DNA from: Chitinivibrionales bacterium
GTDB lineage: Bacteria; Fibrobacterota; Chitinivibrionia; Chitinivibrionales; FEN-1185
DNA length: 14,764 nucleotides
Direction: 5' to 3'
Assembly: GCA_028718065.1 (NCBI GenBank)
Contig: JAQUMP010000023.1
Span: forward strand, 1-14,764
Shown here one piece after another: positions 1-9,200 of the stretch (position 1 is its first letter; each line of letters opens with the position of its first letter). The notes beneath the pieces were generated by a model that saw only the letters and a list, made by a program, of their open reading frames with translations, made no database searches and was not told the origin of the DNA. A program made the position numbers and the translations under genes.

Positions 1-1
1 G

Positions 2-550
2 GACGATCTCGTGCGCATTAATAAACACACGCCGGAACAGTTCGCCGATCCGGTGGCGCGCTACGCCAAGCCGCCCTTCTGCACGCTGGACATGGTCCTG
101 GTGGATAGTCCGCCCACCAAGGCCGACCGCCCCTATTTCAAGGTTTGCATTGACAGATACGAATACCCTAATATCAAGGATTCACTGCCCCTTGCAAATA
201 TCTCCTACGCCGAGGCCGCCAAGATCTGCGCCGGTAAAGGCAAACGCCTGTGCAGCGCATTTGAGTGGCAATGGGCCTGCAGCGGGGTGGAAGGCTATGC
301 CTACCCTTACGGCTGGAACTTTGAAAAGGAGACCTGCAACACGCAATCTCCGGAGCCTTCCGGCAGGCGCGGGCGCTGCGCCAGCAAGTTCGGAGCCTTT
401 GACATGACCGGTAATATTTGGGAGTGGGTTTCCGATGCCGACAACGGCGCCGTCGCCATGGGCGGTCCCGCTTCAAAATGCCAGACGCGCTCGCCCGGAT
501 TCGGCGACGCCAAGCCGACGATCGGGTTCCGCTGTTGTAAAGGAAATTAA
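2..550 (+). CDS. FGE/SUMF1-like (sulfatase-modifying-factor) domain protein, 5' truncated by window
   Basis: The reading frame is open to the left edge; the first possible start inside the window is GTG at 11, but Asp-Asp-Leu codons precede it in frame, so the true start is probably upstream. The visible part is the C-terminal portion of an FGE-sulfatase (C-type-lectin-like) fold: CIDRYEYPN, then GKRLCSAFEWQWAC, then YPYG, then the family signature GNIWEW at 410-427, ending in IGFRCC. True formylglycine-generating enzymes carry a copper-binding Cys pair in the segment after the GG of the core. Here that segment (GGPASKCQTRS) keeps only one Cys, so enzyme activity on sulfatases is doubtful. 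Members of this superfamily also serve as non-catalytic domains of lipoproteins, kinase fusions and other enzymes. Many cysteines suggest disulfides and an exported location, but the N-terminus is not visible. It lies 84 bp upstream of galT on the same strand; co-transcription is possible. Confidence 0.8.
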   Translation, partial: DDLVRINKHTPEQFADPVARYAKPPFCTLDMVLVDSPPTKADRPYFKVCIDRYEYPNIKDSLPLANISYAEAAKICAGKGKRLCSAFEWQWACSGVEGYAYPYGWNFEKETCNTQSPEPSGRRGRCASKFGAFDMTGNIWEWVSDADNGAVAMGGPASKCQTRSPGFGDAKPTIGFRCCKGN

Positions 551-551
551 C

Positions 552-577
552 GCGGCAAATTAATTTTGGAGTGCCGC
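552..577 (+). terminator. weak hairpin after FGE-like gene
   Basis: A 6-bp inverted repeat (GCGGCA at 552-557, TGCCGC at 572-577) with a 14-base loop starts just after the stop codon at 548-550. A T-rich stretch follows some bases later (586-595). The stem is short and the loop large, so it may not terminate efficiently and galT may be partly read through from upstream. Confidence 0.25.
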
Positions 578-634
578 TTGCGAAGTTGTTTTTAAAATTG
601 TAACCATTTCCGCTCATAACAAGGCGAAAAAACC

Positions 635-1672
635 ATGAATCTCAAGGATTGCCCGCACAACCGTTTTAACCCGCTTACCAATGAATGGATTTTAGTTTCA
701 CCGCACCGCGCCCAACGGCCCTGGCAGGGCAAGGTCGAAAAAAGCGCGCCGGACCGCCGGCCCGCCTATGACCCCGCTTGCTACCTGTGTCCGGGCAACT
801 CGCGCGTGGGCGGATCGCGCAACCCGGCTTACGAAAACACCTTTGTTTTCGACAACGATTTTCAGGCGCTGCTTGCCGATATCCCCGCCGATTCCATGAA
901 CGAGGGGCAGCTTCTGGTGGCCCATAGCGAGCGCGGCCTGTGCAGGGTGATCTGCTTTTCGCCGCGCCACGACGTTACCCTCGCGCTCATGGACCAATCC
1001 GATATTGTCAAGGTTGTCGAGGTATGGACCGCCCAATACAAAGAGCTTTGCGCCATCGATTTTATCTCCTATATCCAGATTTTTGAAAACCGCGGCGATT
1101 TAATGGGTTGCAGTAACCCGCACCCGCACGGCCAGATCTGGTGCAACGAACATGTCCCGGTCATTCCCGCCGCCGAGACCGCCTCCCAGCGCGAATACCT
1201 GCACAAGAACGGCCGCTGCCTGCTGTGCGACTACGCGGCCCTGGAGCGTGCGCGCGGCGAGCGGATTATTTTTGAAAACAATAACTTTATCGCGTTGGTG
1301 CCTTTCTGGGCCTCCTGGCCGTTTGAAACAATGCTCTTGCCCAAATTCCACGCCGCCGATATCGCCGGGCTTTCCCCGGAACAAAAAAACGATTTTGCCG
1401 ACGCATTGCGGCGCATGGGCATTCGCTTTGACAATCTTTTTGCCACAAATTTTCCCTATTCCATGGGCATCCATCAGCGGCCATGCGATACGGAGGCGCA
1501 CGATGAGTGGCACTTTCACCTGCATTACCTGCCACCGCTGTTGCGCTCGGCCGCCATTCGTAAATTTATGGTAGGCTATGAACTGCTGGCCATGCCGCAG
1601 CGCGACATTACCGCCGAGGAGAGCGCCCGTCGGCTGGCCGCATGCTCCGAAACACACTACACCAAGGAATAA
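635..1672 (+). CDS. galT: galactose-1-phosphate uridylyltransferase (GalT)
   Basis: GalT exchanges UMP between UDP-glucose and galactose-1-phosphate in the cytoplasmic Leloir pathway. The protein is 345 residues, the usual bacterial length. The active-site motif HPHGQIW begins at residue 163, which makes His165 the expected uridylylated nucleophile (His166 in E. coli). The structural zinc site looks complete: Cys49 and Cys52 (CYLC), His112 (in SPRHDV) and His163. The N-terminus RFNPLTNEWILVSPHR and the C-terminal HFHLHYLPP segment are also typical of the family. The ATG at 635 is preceded by a weak purine-rich AAGGCG at 621-626. The gene lies 6 bp upstream of the DUF362 gene, so the two are almost certainly one transcript. 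No galK or galE is visible in this window. The sequence could also belong to a GalT paralogue acting on another hexose-1-phosphate. Confidence 0.93.
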   Translation: MNLKDCPHNRFNPLTNEWILVSPHRAQRPWQGKVEKSAPDRRPAYDPACYLCPGNSRVGGSRNPAYENTFVFDNDFQALLADIPADSMNEGQLLVAHSERGLCRVICFSPRHDVTLALMDQSDIVKVVEVWTAQYKELCAIDFISYIQIFENRGDLMGCSNPHPHGQIWCNEHVPVIPAAETASQREYLHKNGRCLLCDYAALERARGERIIFENNNFIALVPFWASWPFETMLLPKFHAADIAGLSPEQKNDFADALRRMGIRFDNLFATNFPYSMGIHQRPCDTEAHDEWHFHLHYLPPLLRSAAIRKFMVGYELLAMPQRDITAEESARRLAACSETHYTKE

Positions 1673-1678
1673 ACGCCC

Positions 1679-2746
1679 GTGAAATCATCCGTTTACTTTC
1701 TGCCTTGTCAAGCCGGAAAAATCGTCAAGGACAAGCTGGTAATACTTTTAAAGAAAACCGGCTGGATCGGCTCGATGGCCCCGGGCGCCCTGGTCGCCAT
1801 CAAGCTCCACTTCGGCGAGCAGGAAAAGCCGGGCCCAATACATCCGGCCTACGTCGCGCAATTTACAAAAGATATTAAGAGCCGCAACGGCAAACCGTTT
1901 TTGGTGGAAACGTCAACCTTGTATGCCGGGCGCCGCAGCACGGCCTACGACCATCTGCTGCTGGCCTACGAGCACGGGTACACCTACGAAGCCGTGCGCG
2001 CGCCGATTATCATGGCCGACGGCCTGCGCGGTCAGGCCAGGACCAAGGTCGCCATCACCGGGCAACATTTTAAAGAAGTGGAAGTCGCCTCGGACGTGCG
2101 TGTTTATGATTCGCTCCTTACCCTGAGCCACGTTACCGGGCACGTTCTGTGCGGTCTCGGCGCGGCCATTAAAAATCTGGGCATGGGTCTTGCCAGCCGC
2201 GCGGGAAAACGGGCGCAGCATTCGGCTTTAAAGCCTACCGTTATCAAAGACAAATGTATCGCCTGCAACCGTTGCAACGAATGGTGCCCGGCCAATGCCA
2301 TCGGAGTGCGTCACAGAGGCGAAAAAGCCCTCATCGATCCGGCGCTCTGCATCGGCTGCGGCGAATGTCTTACCGTATGCCCATCGGGCGCCGTGGCTTT
2401 CGATTGGAACGCGGACCAGGTAAAGTTTCAGGAAAAAATGGCCGAATACGCCCTCGGCATGGTGACCGGCAGGGAAGAAGGCATTATGCATGTTAACTTT
2501 ATTACCGCGGTAACCCGCGACTGCGACTGCATGGGAAAAGGGAGTACGACCTATTTCGACGATATCGGCGTGGTTGCGTCGCGCGATCCGGTTGCCGTGG
2601 ACCAGGCCGCGGCCGATCTGGTCAACAAAAAATACGGCAAGGATTTTTTCCGCGAAATGTATCCGGAGATTGACTATACGATACAACTGCGGCACGGGGA
2701 AAAGATCGGCCTCGGCAGCCGGGAATACGAGCTGGAGGAAGTGTAA
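1679..2746 (+). CDS. DUF362 protein with two 4Fe-4S ferredoxin clusters
   Basis: A 355-residue cytoplasmic iron-sulfur protein of the DUF362 family. The N-terminal half (about 1-180) has the DUF362 pattern, including VAIKLHFGE near residue 38 and a GKPFLVETSTLYAGRR segment. The middle carries two classical CxxCxxCxxxCP ferredoxin motifs: Cys193, 196, 199, 203 and Cys224, 227, 230, 234. The DUF362 core resumes after them, with DCDCMGKG and SRDPVAVDQAA near the end. The ferredoxin pair therefore sits inside the DUF362 domain. I chose the GTG start at 1679 because it gives the full domain start (KSSVYFLPC) just 6 bp after the galT stop. The biochemical role of the family is not established; an electron-transfer or redox role follows from the clusters only. 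No reason for pairing with galT is known to me. A hairpin follows the stop codon. Confidence 0.88.
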   Translation: MKSSVYFLPCQAGKIVKDKLVILLKKTGWIGSMAPGALVAIKLHFGEQEKPGPIHPAYVAQFTKDIKSRNGKPFLVETSTLYAGRRSTAYDHLLLAYEHGYTYEAVRAPIIMADGLRGQARTKVAITGQHFKEVEVASDVRVYDSLLTLSHVTGHVLCGLGAAIKNLGMGLASRAGKRAQHSALKPTVIKDKCIACNRCNEWCPANAIGVRHRGEKALIDPALCIGCGECLTVCPSGAVAFDWNADQVKFQEKMAEYALGMVTGREEGIMHVNFITAVTRDCDCMGKGSTTYFDDIGVVASRDPVAVDQAAADLVNKKYGKDFFREMYPEIDYTIQLRHGEKIGLGSREYELEEV

Positions 2747-2749
2747 GAG

Positions 2750-2790
2750 GTTGGAGCGTTAAGAAATAAGAAACGCTCTAACGCTCCAAC
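2750..2790 (+). terminator. hairpin between convergent DUF362 and coiled-coil genes
   Basis: An 11-bp perfect inverted repeat, GTTGGAGCGTT (2750-2760) and AACGCTCCAAC (2780-2790), encloses a 19-base loop. The loop contains a second copy of AACGCT (2772-2777) that can pair alternatively with AGCGTT of the left arm. A T-rich run (TTTCTTTT, 2791-2798) follows on the plus strand, so it best serves the galT-DUF362 transcript. The right arm overlaps the last codons and stop codon of the minus-strand coiled-coil gene. Confidence 0.6.
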
Positions 2791-4700
2791 TTTCTTTTAT
2801 TCCCCGCCGCAATTTCATCGACCATCGATTTTACACCGTTAAAAACATCCCGGTCCAGATTTACTTCCAGTACGGCATGCTGCGTATTAAAAAGATACAG
2901 CGCCTCCTGCAATCGGTTCTTGGAAATATAATCATAAACCTGAATGAGATATTTTTGGGCTTGATCAAAAGATCCGGGCGCCGCCGATACCGGCGCGGCG
3001 GCCGAGGGTTTGGACGATGCCGGAGCGCGCTTTTCCGGCACGGCGCCCGGTTCGTTTTTTCCCGGCCCCATCTTCTTGTTTGCAAATGATATCAGGCTGT
3101 CAAGCCGCGCAACATTCTGCTTAAGCTGCGCGGCGGCCTGCTGCAATTGGGTTTTAATAACGATCAGGCTGTCGAGCCGCCGGACCTCCTGCTGCGAAAA
3201 GTTGCCGTTTCGCTTGATCTGCTCCTGCATGTCCGCGATGAACTGGCGAGTGCGCTGACGGCGGTCGACCAGAGTGGAACTGTCGCGCCGGGCGGCAAGC
3301 AGACCGTCGTTTATTTTCGTGCGGTCGTTCTTAATGCGCAAAGAAAGTTCGGTCGTGCCGGTTTCCAGCCCCGCACTATCGTTTTTGGCCTGGGCGCAGC
3401 GCGCGGCAAGCTCCGCACTTTTTTTCTGGAGCGTTGCCAGGAGCGCCTCGTTGCGCGCCAGCGCGGCCGCAGCGGCCGCTTCGGATTCGGAACTTGCCTT
3501 TTGCAAACTTAGTATGGCGCGGCCCAGGGAGTCGCTCCTTGCCACAACGAGCGTCAGGGCCTTTTCCTTGGCCATATACTGGCTATCGAGCTGGAGCCCC
3601 AGCGCCGACTTTTTGGCGGGAGCGGGATGCGCGACGTCAAATTCCGCCAGCGTCTTCTGCGCGACGGCCGCCTTTTGGCTCAGACGGGTAAATTGCGTAT
3701 CGGCGGAAGCGGCCAGAACTAAACTGTCGACCATTACCTTGGTCTGTTCAATCGGCACGCCCTTGAACTGGGCATGCCGGGCGGCCACGCCGGGCGCGGA
3801 ACCGTATTCGCTGCGCTGGCGGTCGAGCCCGTTGATTTCGTTTTCCTTGTCTTCGCTGCGTTTGCGGGCTCCGCGCTTGCCTTGGGCGGCCTCCTGCATG
3901 ATGGCGTCCAGCTCCTCCTTGGCCTTTGCAATTGTCAAGGTTATCTTGATTTCTTTTTGAAAAGCGACCAGCGCCGCCCGGTCGGCGCCGTAATTCTTGT
4001 ACTCGGTTTCGGCCGCGGCGGCGGCCGCCGCCGTGGGCGCGCGCAACTGTTCATATTTTTGCCGGAAGGCCGCCGCGGCGGTCTTTTCGGCCTCGCGTTT
4101 GGCGTCGATGGCGGCCAGCTCCTTTTTAAGCGGGAGCGCAAGCGAATCGTGGTCCGCTTTTTGATTTGTCAATGCAGCCAGACGCTGTTTCGTCTGCGCT
4201 TTTGATTCTATATCGGCCTGTTTTATTTTGGCCTGCATTTCCGTCAGGCCCTTTTGCTCGGCGGCCGTGGCGGCAATGAGGCTGTCCAGGTTTTTAATCG
4301 CAAGCATCATCCGGCTTTTTTCTTCCGATGCTTTCAGTTCCCGGGCCAGGGAATCTTTGCGAAATTGATCGCGTTTCAGGACAAGCGCTTTTCCGGTAAC
4401 TTGACTAATGCGGATCTGCGAATCTATGTGCGCGGCTTCGGATTGCAGCCGCGGCAAACTGTCCTGCCGCAGGCGGACTAATTTTATCAGGAGGGAATTT
4501 ATTTCGTTCTTTAAGCCGGCCTGGCGGGCCTCGATATCGATCATTGCCGCGTCGAGGCGGCCGTAAACATCGGGTATGGCAACGGCAGCGGCGGTTTGCC
4601 TGGCGGATGCCGCACCGGGCTGGGCATAACCGGTTTCACAAAAAACGACAACCAATGCCATCAATAAATATGTGAAGTTTACGGAAACAAGCTTGAACAT
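2778..4700 (-). CDS. exported Ala-rich coiled-coil protein, unknown function
   Basis: I do not recognise a named family. The 640-residue product begins with a probable Sec signal peptide: MFKLVSVNF, a hydrophobic core LLMALVVVF, then Gly-Tyr-Ala-Gln, suggesting cleavage after Ala26. Residues about 45-540 are almost all helical and charged, rich in Ala, Lys, Glu, Gln and Asp. They hold recurrent short Asp-Ser-Leu units (RLDSLI, NLDSLI, ARSDSL), as in long coiled coils. A Pro/Ala-rich linker (about 545-575) leads to a roughly 60-residue globular-looking helical C-terminus that resembles a TPR-like hairpin (QKYLIQVYDYIS, RLQEALYLFNTQ). A likely role is a periplasmic or cell-surface structural or tethering protein; that is inference. 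The start at 4700 is supported by GGAAA at 4706-4710 on the minus strand. It is transcribed alone, convergent with DUF362 and divergent from the MFS gene. High Ala content makes superficial database hits unreliable. Confidence 0.8.
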   Translation of the reverse strand: MFKLVSVNFTYLLMALVVVFCETGYAQPGAASARQTAAAVAIPDVYGRLDAAMIDIEARQAGLKNEINSLLIKLVRLRQDSLPRLQSEAAHIDSQIRISQVTGKALVLKRDQFRKDSLARELKASEEKSRMMLAIKNLDSLIAATAAEQKGLTEMQAKIKQADIESKAQTKQRLAALTNQKADHDSLALPLKKELAAIDAKREAEKTAAAAFRQKYEQLRAPTAAAAAAAETEYKNYGADRAALVAFQKEIKITLTIAKAKEELDAIMQEAAQGKRGARKRSEDKENEINGLDRQRSEYGSAPGVAARHAQFKGVPIEQTKVMVDSLVLAASADTQFTRLSQKAAVAQKTLAEFDVAHPAPAKKSALGLQLDSQYMAKEKALTLVVARSDSLGRAILSLQKASSESEAAAAAALARNEALLATLQKKSAELAARCAQAKNDSAGLETGTTELSLRIKNDRTKINDGLLAARRDSSTLVDRRQRTRQFIADMQEQIKRNGNFSQQEVRRLDSLIVIKTQLQQAAAQLKQNVARLDSLISFANKKMGPGKNEPGAVPEKRAPASSKPSAAAPVSAAPGSFDQAQKYLIQVYDYISKNRLQEALYLFNTQHAVLEVNLDRDVFNGVKSMVDEIAAGNKRKLER

Positions 4701-4765
4701 GGGGGTTTCCTATCGTAAAAATGTTGCGTCAAAAAAAGTATTGGGAAGAATTAAGCAAGTTCATT

Positions 4766-4795
4766 AATATATCATTTGTCATAAGCGCCCGGCAA
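4766..4795 (-). promoter_or_regulatory. putative sigma70-type promoter of the coiled-coil gene
   Basis: Minus strand TTGCCG (4790-4795), an 18-base spacer, then TATATT (4766-4771). The -10 matches five of six consensus bases and the -35 matches four. It would give a leader of about 59 nt. The same pair of hexamers with the same spacing occurs before the AAA ATPase gene. Confidence 0.35.
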
Positions 4796-4839
4796 AACTA
4801 TCCTTCCCCGACGCACATTGTATTTTTATTGTTGATTTT

Positions 4840-6192
4840 ATGCAAAATAATTCATCTATTAAAATCTCCGAGCATGCCGGCGCCGGCATGACGGCCCCCG
4901 AGCAAAAAACCGGAACAAAATATCTGCTCTGGCACAGCTTTTTTAACGGGCTGGGGTTCAATTTTATCGGCGACACGACCGTGGTGCTTTTGGCGCTCTA
5001 TTACGGCGCTTCCAATACCACGCTCGGATATCTTTCTTCGGCCCTGAATGTAAGCGGACTGGTGCTTTTGTTCGTGCCGCTGCTGTTTGCGGGCATGAAT
5101 CTTATGACGGTTTATTTCTGGTCCTGGATTATGCGCGGTCTCATCTGCTGTTTTTACGGACTGGTGATTTTTTTACGGCCCGATTCGGCCATCGGCCTGA
5201 TTTGCATCGTCTATATGCTTTTTTGCATTTTCCGCACGATCGGAGTCGCCATGCTGCAGCCCGTGCAGCGCATACTTTCCACCGAAGAATCCGCCGGGAT
5301 CATCGTTGCCGACATGGCCATTCGCGCCAGTTGGTCTTCCATTATCGCGCGCATCATAAGCGCCCTCATTCTCGGCATTAAATTTTTAAGCGGCCTGCCG
5401 GGCCTGCTCATTTTACAGGCCTTAGGCATAATCGCCAATACGGCCGCGGCCTGGCAGATAAAAAAAATACCCTTGACGGTTAAGATTGAACCCCGGAACG
5501 AATCCTCGGGGATTATCGCCATGCTGCGCGCAAGCATGGCCGACCGCGAAAGGGCCATTGCGCTCCTGCTCAACTGGGGCGCGCTTTGCCTCGGGATCCT
5601 GGCCGGTTTTACGATTCCTTTCCTGCGTAAATCGGCCCATTTTTCCATCAGCATGATTTTTTCCTTTACAATTGTCGGGACCCTTGCCGGCATTGCCGCC
5701 AACGCCGCCGTAAGGCCCTTTGTCGATAAAATCGGCAGCAAACTGATCCTGACCGCCGGCCATTTTTTAATCGCCGCATGCAGCCTGGCGTGGTGCTTTG
5801 TTTCGCCATTTACAAACTGGACATGGCTGATGGGCCTGGGGCTTGTTACCAGCTTTTGCATGGCGCTGGTGGGGCTTTTGGTGGGCCGGATTTTTATAAA
5901 CTCCTTTCCGGACAATGAGCGCCTGGCCTATTCTTCCATGGCCAGTTTTGTTTCGGCGCTGATTGCGCTTATCATGGGCATTATAGGAGGGAAATTGGCC
6001 GACGGGGGCGCGCTGCTGTGCCGGCACTTTCCAACAGCACCCTTGCACGAATACAGTATTACCTTTGTCGGCTTGTGCGTTGTGGCCATTATCAACGGCA
6101 TACTCTGTTTCGGCATCCAGGAATCGCGCACGCTCACGTTTAAGGAATTGGCGGGAATCCTGCGAAAATCCTATCTTGAGCGGGGCGAGTAA
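4840..6192 (+). CDS. MFS transporter, probably sugar or glycoside
   Basis: A 450-residue polytopic inner-membrane protein with about twelve hydrophobic segments in two six-helix halves, separated by a central polar loop (about residues 205-240, PRNESSGIIAMLRASMADRER). This is the size and layout of the Major Facilitator Superfamily. Short basic loops follow the early membrane segments (IMRG), and helix 7 onward repeats the pattern. Substrate cannot be read from sequence. The following gene on the same strand, 51 bp downstream, is a GH38 alpha-mannosidase without a signal peptide, so import of a mannose-containing glycoside is a reasonable inference. The ATG at 4840 has no convincing Shine-Dalgarno. 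Met17, inside the palindrome at 4873-4890, is an alternative start that removes only a polar tail before the first membrane helix. Confidence 0.82.
   Translation: MQNNSSIKISEHAGAGMTAPEQKTGTKYLLWHSFFNGLGFNFIGDTTVVLLALYYGASNTTLGYLSSALNVSGLVLLFVPLLFAGMNLMTVYFWSWIMRGLICCFYGLVIFLRPDSAIGLICIVYMLFCIFRTIGVAMLQPVQRILSTEESAGIIVADMAIRASWSSIIARIISALILGIKFLSGLPGLLILQALGIIANTAAAWQIKKIPLTVKIEPRNESSGIIAMLRASMADRERAIALLLNWGALCLGILAGFTIPFLRKSAHFSISMIFSFTIVGTLAGIAANAAVRPFVDKIGSKLILTAGHFLIAACSLAWCFVSPFTNWTWLMGLGLVTSFCMALVGLLVGRIFINSFPDNERLAYSSMASFVSALIALIMGIIGGKLADGGALLCRHFPTAPLHEYSITFVGLCVVAIINGILCFGIQESRTLTFKELAGILRKSYLERGE
4873..4890. repeat. 18-bp perfect palindrome in the 5' end of the MFS gene
   Basis: CATGCCGGC followed by GCCGGCATG is an uninterrupted 18-bp perfect palindrome spanning codons 12-17 of the MFS gene. 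It is GC-rich against AT-rich flanks. It could be an operator or an mRNA hairpin near the start, or chance in Ala/Gly codons. Confidence 0.5.
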
Positions 6193-6243
6193 CGGCAATT
6201 AATTTATTTTAATCGGTTATATCAATAAGGAGACAAAACCATC

Positions 6244-9200
6244 ATGGCATTAACCGCCGAATGGCGCAAACGCATCGACCACTGGCGCAGGGAACTTAAA
6301 AACCATTTCTATCGGCAGCTCGGCACGGTCGATATGGGCGTCTTTTTTACTTTGGACCGGCTACAGGCGCAGGAGGCCGGCCAAAAAACATTTCGACCGA
6401 TTGCTTGCGGTGATACGTGGGGTAAAAAATGGGAATATGCCTGGTTTAAGGGCGCATTAAAACTACCCGCCGAAACGGCGGGCAAACGGATTGTGCTGCG
6501 GCCCGACTGCGGCGGCGACGGCGTTGTGTATATCAACGGCAAGGCCCTTGGCGGATGCGACAAAGAGCATAAGGAGATTCCGATTTCCCAAAACGCCGCT
6601 GCAAATACGGGGTACGCAATTCTTATCGAAACCTATGCCGGACACGGCGAAATCTCCTGGGGCATGGGCCCGATTCCGCCGGAACGCCGCGTGCCCGCCG
6701 AAGTGCCCGAAAAACAGGCGACCTTCCGGGGATGCTCCTTTGGCGTCTGGGAAGAGGAGCTTTACCAATTATGGCTCGACGCGGAAACGCTTACGCAACT
6801 CCGCGACAAACACGATCCGGAAAGCCTCCTTGTCGCCGCCATCGATGAGGCCCTGCGTAATTTTTCCCTGATCGTTGACTTTGAAGAAAACCTTGAAACC
6901 CTTTTTAAAACGGCGGCCGCCGCGCGCGAAGCTTTAAAGCCCCTGCTGGCGTGCAAAAACGGCACGGTCGCGCCGACCCTGTTTACCATCGGGCATTCGC
7001 ACCTCGACGTCGCCTGGCTCTGGCCCCTGCGCGAGACCGAAGCCAAATGCGTGCGCACGCTTTCAACCCAGCTTGCGCTTATGGAGGCGTATCCCGAATT
7101 TAAATATCTGCAAAGTCAACCGCACCTGTACCGGATGGCCCAAACGGCCTGTCCCGAGTTGTACGAGCGCGTAAAAAAAGCGGCGGCCGCGGGAACGCTG
7201 GTGCCCGAAGGCGGCATGTGGGTGGAGGCGGACACCAACATAACCGGCGGCGAGAGTCTTATCCGTCAATTCCTGCACGGCCTGCGTTTCTTTAAAGAAG
7301 AATTCGGCGTGCAATGCGAAATGCTCTGGCTGCCCGATGTGTTCGGCTACAGCGGCGCGCTGCCGCAGATCATGCGGGGCTGCGGCATTAACTATTTCGC
7401 CACGGCGAAAATATTCTGGATGCAAAACGGCGGCGATCCGTTTCCGTATAACACGTTTCTGTGGGAGGGCATCGACGGTTCCGCGGTGCTGACGCATCTT
7501 ATCAACGATTACGCTTCCCCGACCGATCCCAACGCGCTCATAAGCCGCTGGAACGAGCGCGTTCAAAAGAGCGGCATAAGCACGCGGCTGATTCCCTTCG
7601 GCCACGGCGACGGCGGCGGCGGCGCAACGCGCGATCATCTTGAATTTTTGCGGCGCAGCGCCGATTTGCAAGGCGTTCCCAAAACGGTCATGGCCCATCC
7701 GTGCGACTTTTTCCGCGACCAGGAAAAGCGCGGTATTCCCGAAGCGCGTTACGTGGGTGAGCTTTACTTTCAGGGACACCGCGGCACTTATACCTCGCAG
7801 GCCCGCACCAAAAAAAGCAACCGCCAGTGCGAATTTGCCCTGCGCGAGGCGGAGATGTGGTCTGCCTTCGCGTCCCTGCTGGCAGGGAATGCCGTGCCCT
7901 CGATCGAGCTGGAAAACGCCTGGAAAAAGGTCCTCCTGAACCAATTCCACGATATTATCCCCGGCTCATCGATCCGCCGGGTTTACGAAGAGGCGGAAAG
8001 CTCCTATCAAGAAGTCCTAAAAACCGCCGCCGCGCTCACGGACGCCGCCACCGCGGCCATTGTTGACAAAAAAGATTGTCTGACGATATTTAATTCGCTC
8101 TGCTGGCCGCGTACCGTTCTTGTACCGGTGCCGCCTAATTGGAACGGGGCCAAAAGCGTCGACGGCGAAATCTGCCCGCTGCAAAAAGACGGCGATGCCT
8201 GCATGGCCGAAGTGCGCCTCCCCGCCTGCGGCTGGACAAGCCTGGAAGCAGGCGCCCATGCGCAAACCCTTCCCCCCGGTTTAACCGTCTCCGCGACCGC
8301 GCTCGAAAACAGCCTGGTGCGCTATTCGTTTAATGACAAGGGGGAGATAACCGAAATTCTTGACAAGGAAACCGGCCGCCAGGTTGCCGCGGGACCCTGC
8401 AATAGTTTTAAAATGTACAAGGATATCCCGGCGGCCTGGGACGCCTGGGACATCGACAGCACCTATAAAAAAGCGCCGGTGGAATTGCCGGAAAAAGCTT
8501 TGATCGAGGTGGTAACAACAGGGCCGATTAAAGCTGTTTTGCGCGTCAAACGAAAACTGCATGATTCCATTATGACGCAGGAAATTGCGCTTAAGCATAA
8601 CAGCCGGCGGCTCGATTTTGTCACCACCATCGACTGGGCCGAAAACCACAAATTGCTCAAAGTAAATTTCCCGGTTTGCGTGCTGGCGGACCAGGGCGTC
8701 CATGAAATTCAGTTCGGGCATGTGCAGCGTCCCAATCATGCCTCGCGGCCCTTTGACGCGGACCGGTTCGAAGTTTGCAACCATAAATGGTCGGCCCTTT
8801 TGGAAACCAACCGCGGCGCGGCCGTGCTTAACGACTGCAAATACGGGATAAATATCGAGGGCAACTCCATCAACCTGACGCTGCTAAAAGCCGCGCTCGG
8901 GCCCGATCATACCGCCGACCGCGGCCTGCAGCAGTTTACCTATTCATTTTATTTTTGGAACGGCACGTTTAACGAAAGCGACATCGTACGGCAGGCTTAC
9001 GACCTTAACTGCCCGGTGGTAGTGCAGGCCGGCAGCGCACAAACCAGGTCAATTGTAAATGTTGATGCGGCCAATATTATCGTGGAAACGATCAAACCGG
9101 CCGAAGACGGCTCCGGTGATATCGTGCTGCGCCTTTACGAATGCAAACACAGCGCCACGCGTTGCGCGGTCCGGGTGGACCTGCCGGTGAAAGCGGCGAT

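Noticed and set aside
3464..3480. Two adjacent GCGGCCGC octamers, considered as a repeat element
   Set aside because: They are explained by poly-Ala codons in the coiled-coil gene, and similar runs occur at other Ala tracts such as 4013-4033.
3274..3960. A 228-codon plus-strand open frame opposite the coiled-coil gene
   Set aside because: It mirrors Ala-rich coiled-coil codons, being rich in Ser, Ala, Arg and Leu, and has no Shine-Dalgarno or domain; the minus-strand gene has a signal peptide and consistent heptad character.
5211..5915. A 234-codon minus-strand open frame opposite the MFS gene
   Set aside because: Its composition (Met, Arg, Ser, Pro rich) is that of an antisense shadow, and no start signal or domain supports it.
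7063..7950. A 295-codon minus-strand open frame opposite the alpha-mannosidase gene
   Set aside because: It lies wholly inside a gene with clear GH38 motifs, has no recognisable domain, and reflects GC-rich third positions of the plus-strand gene.
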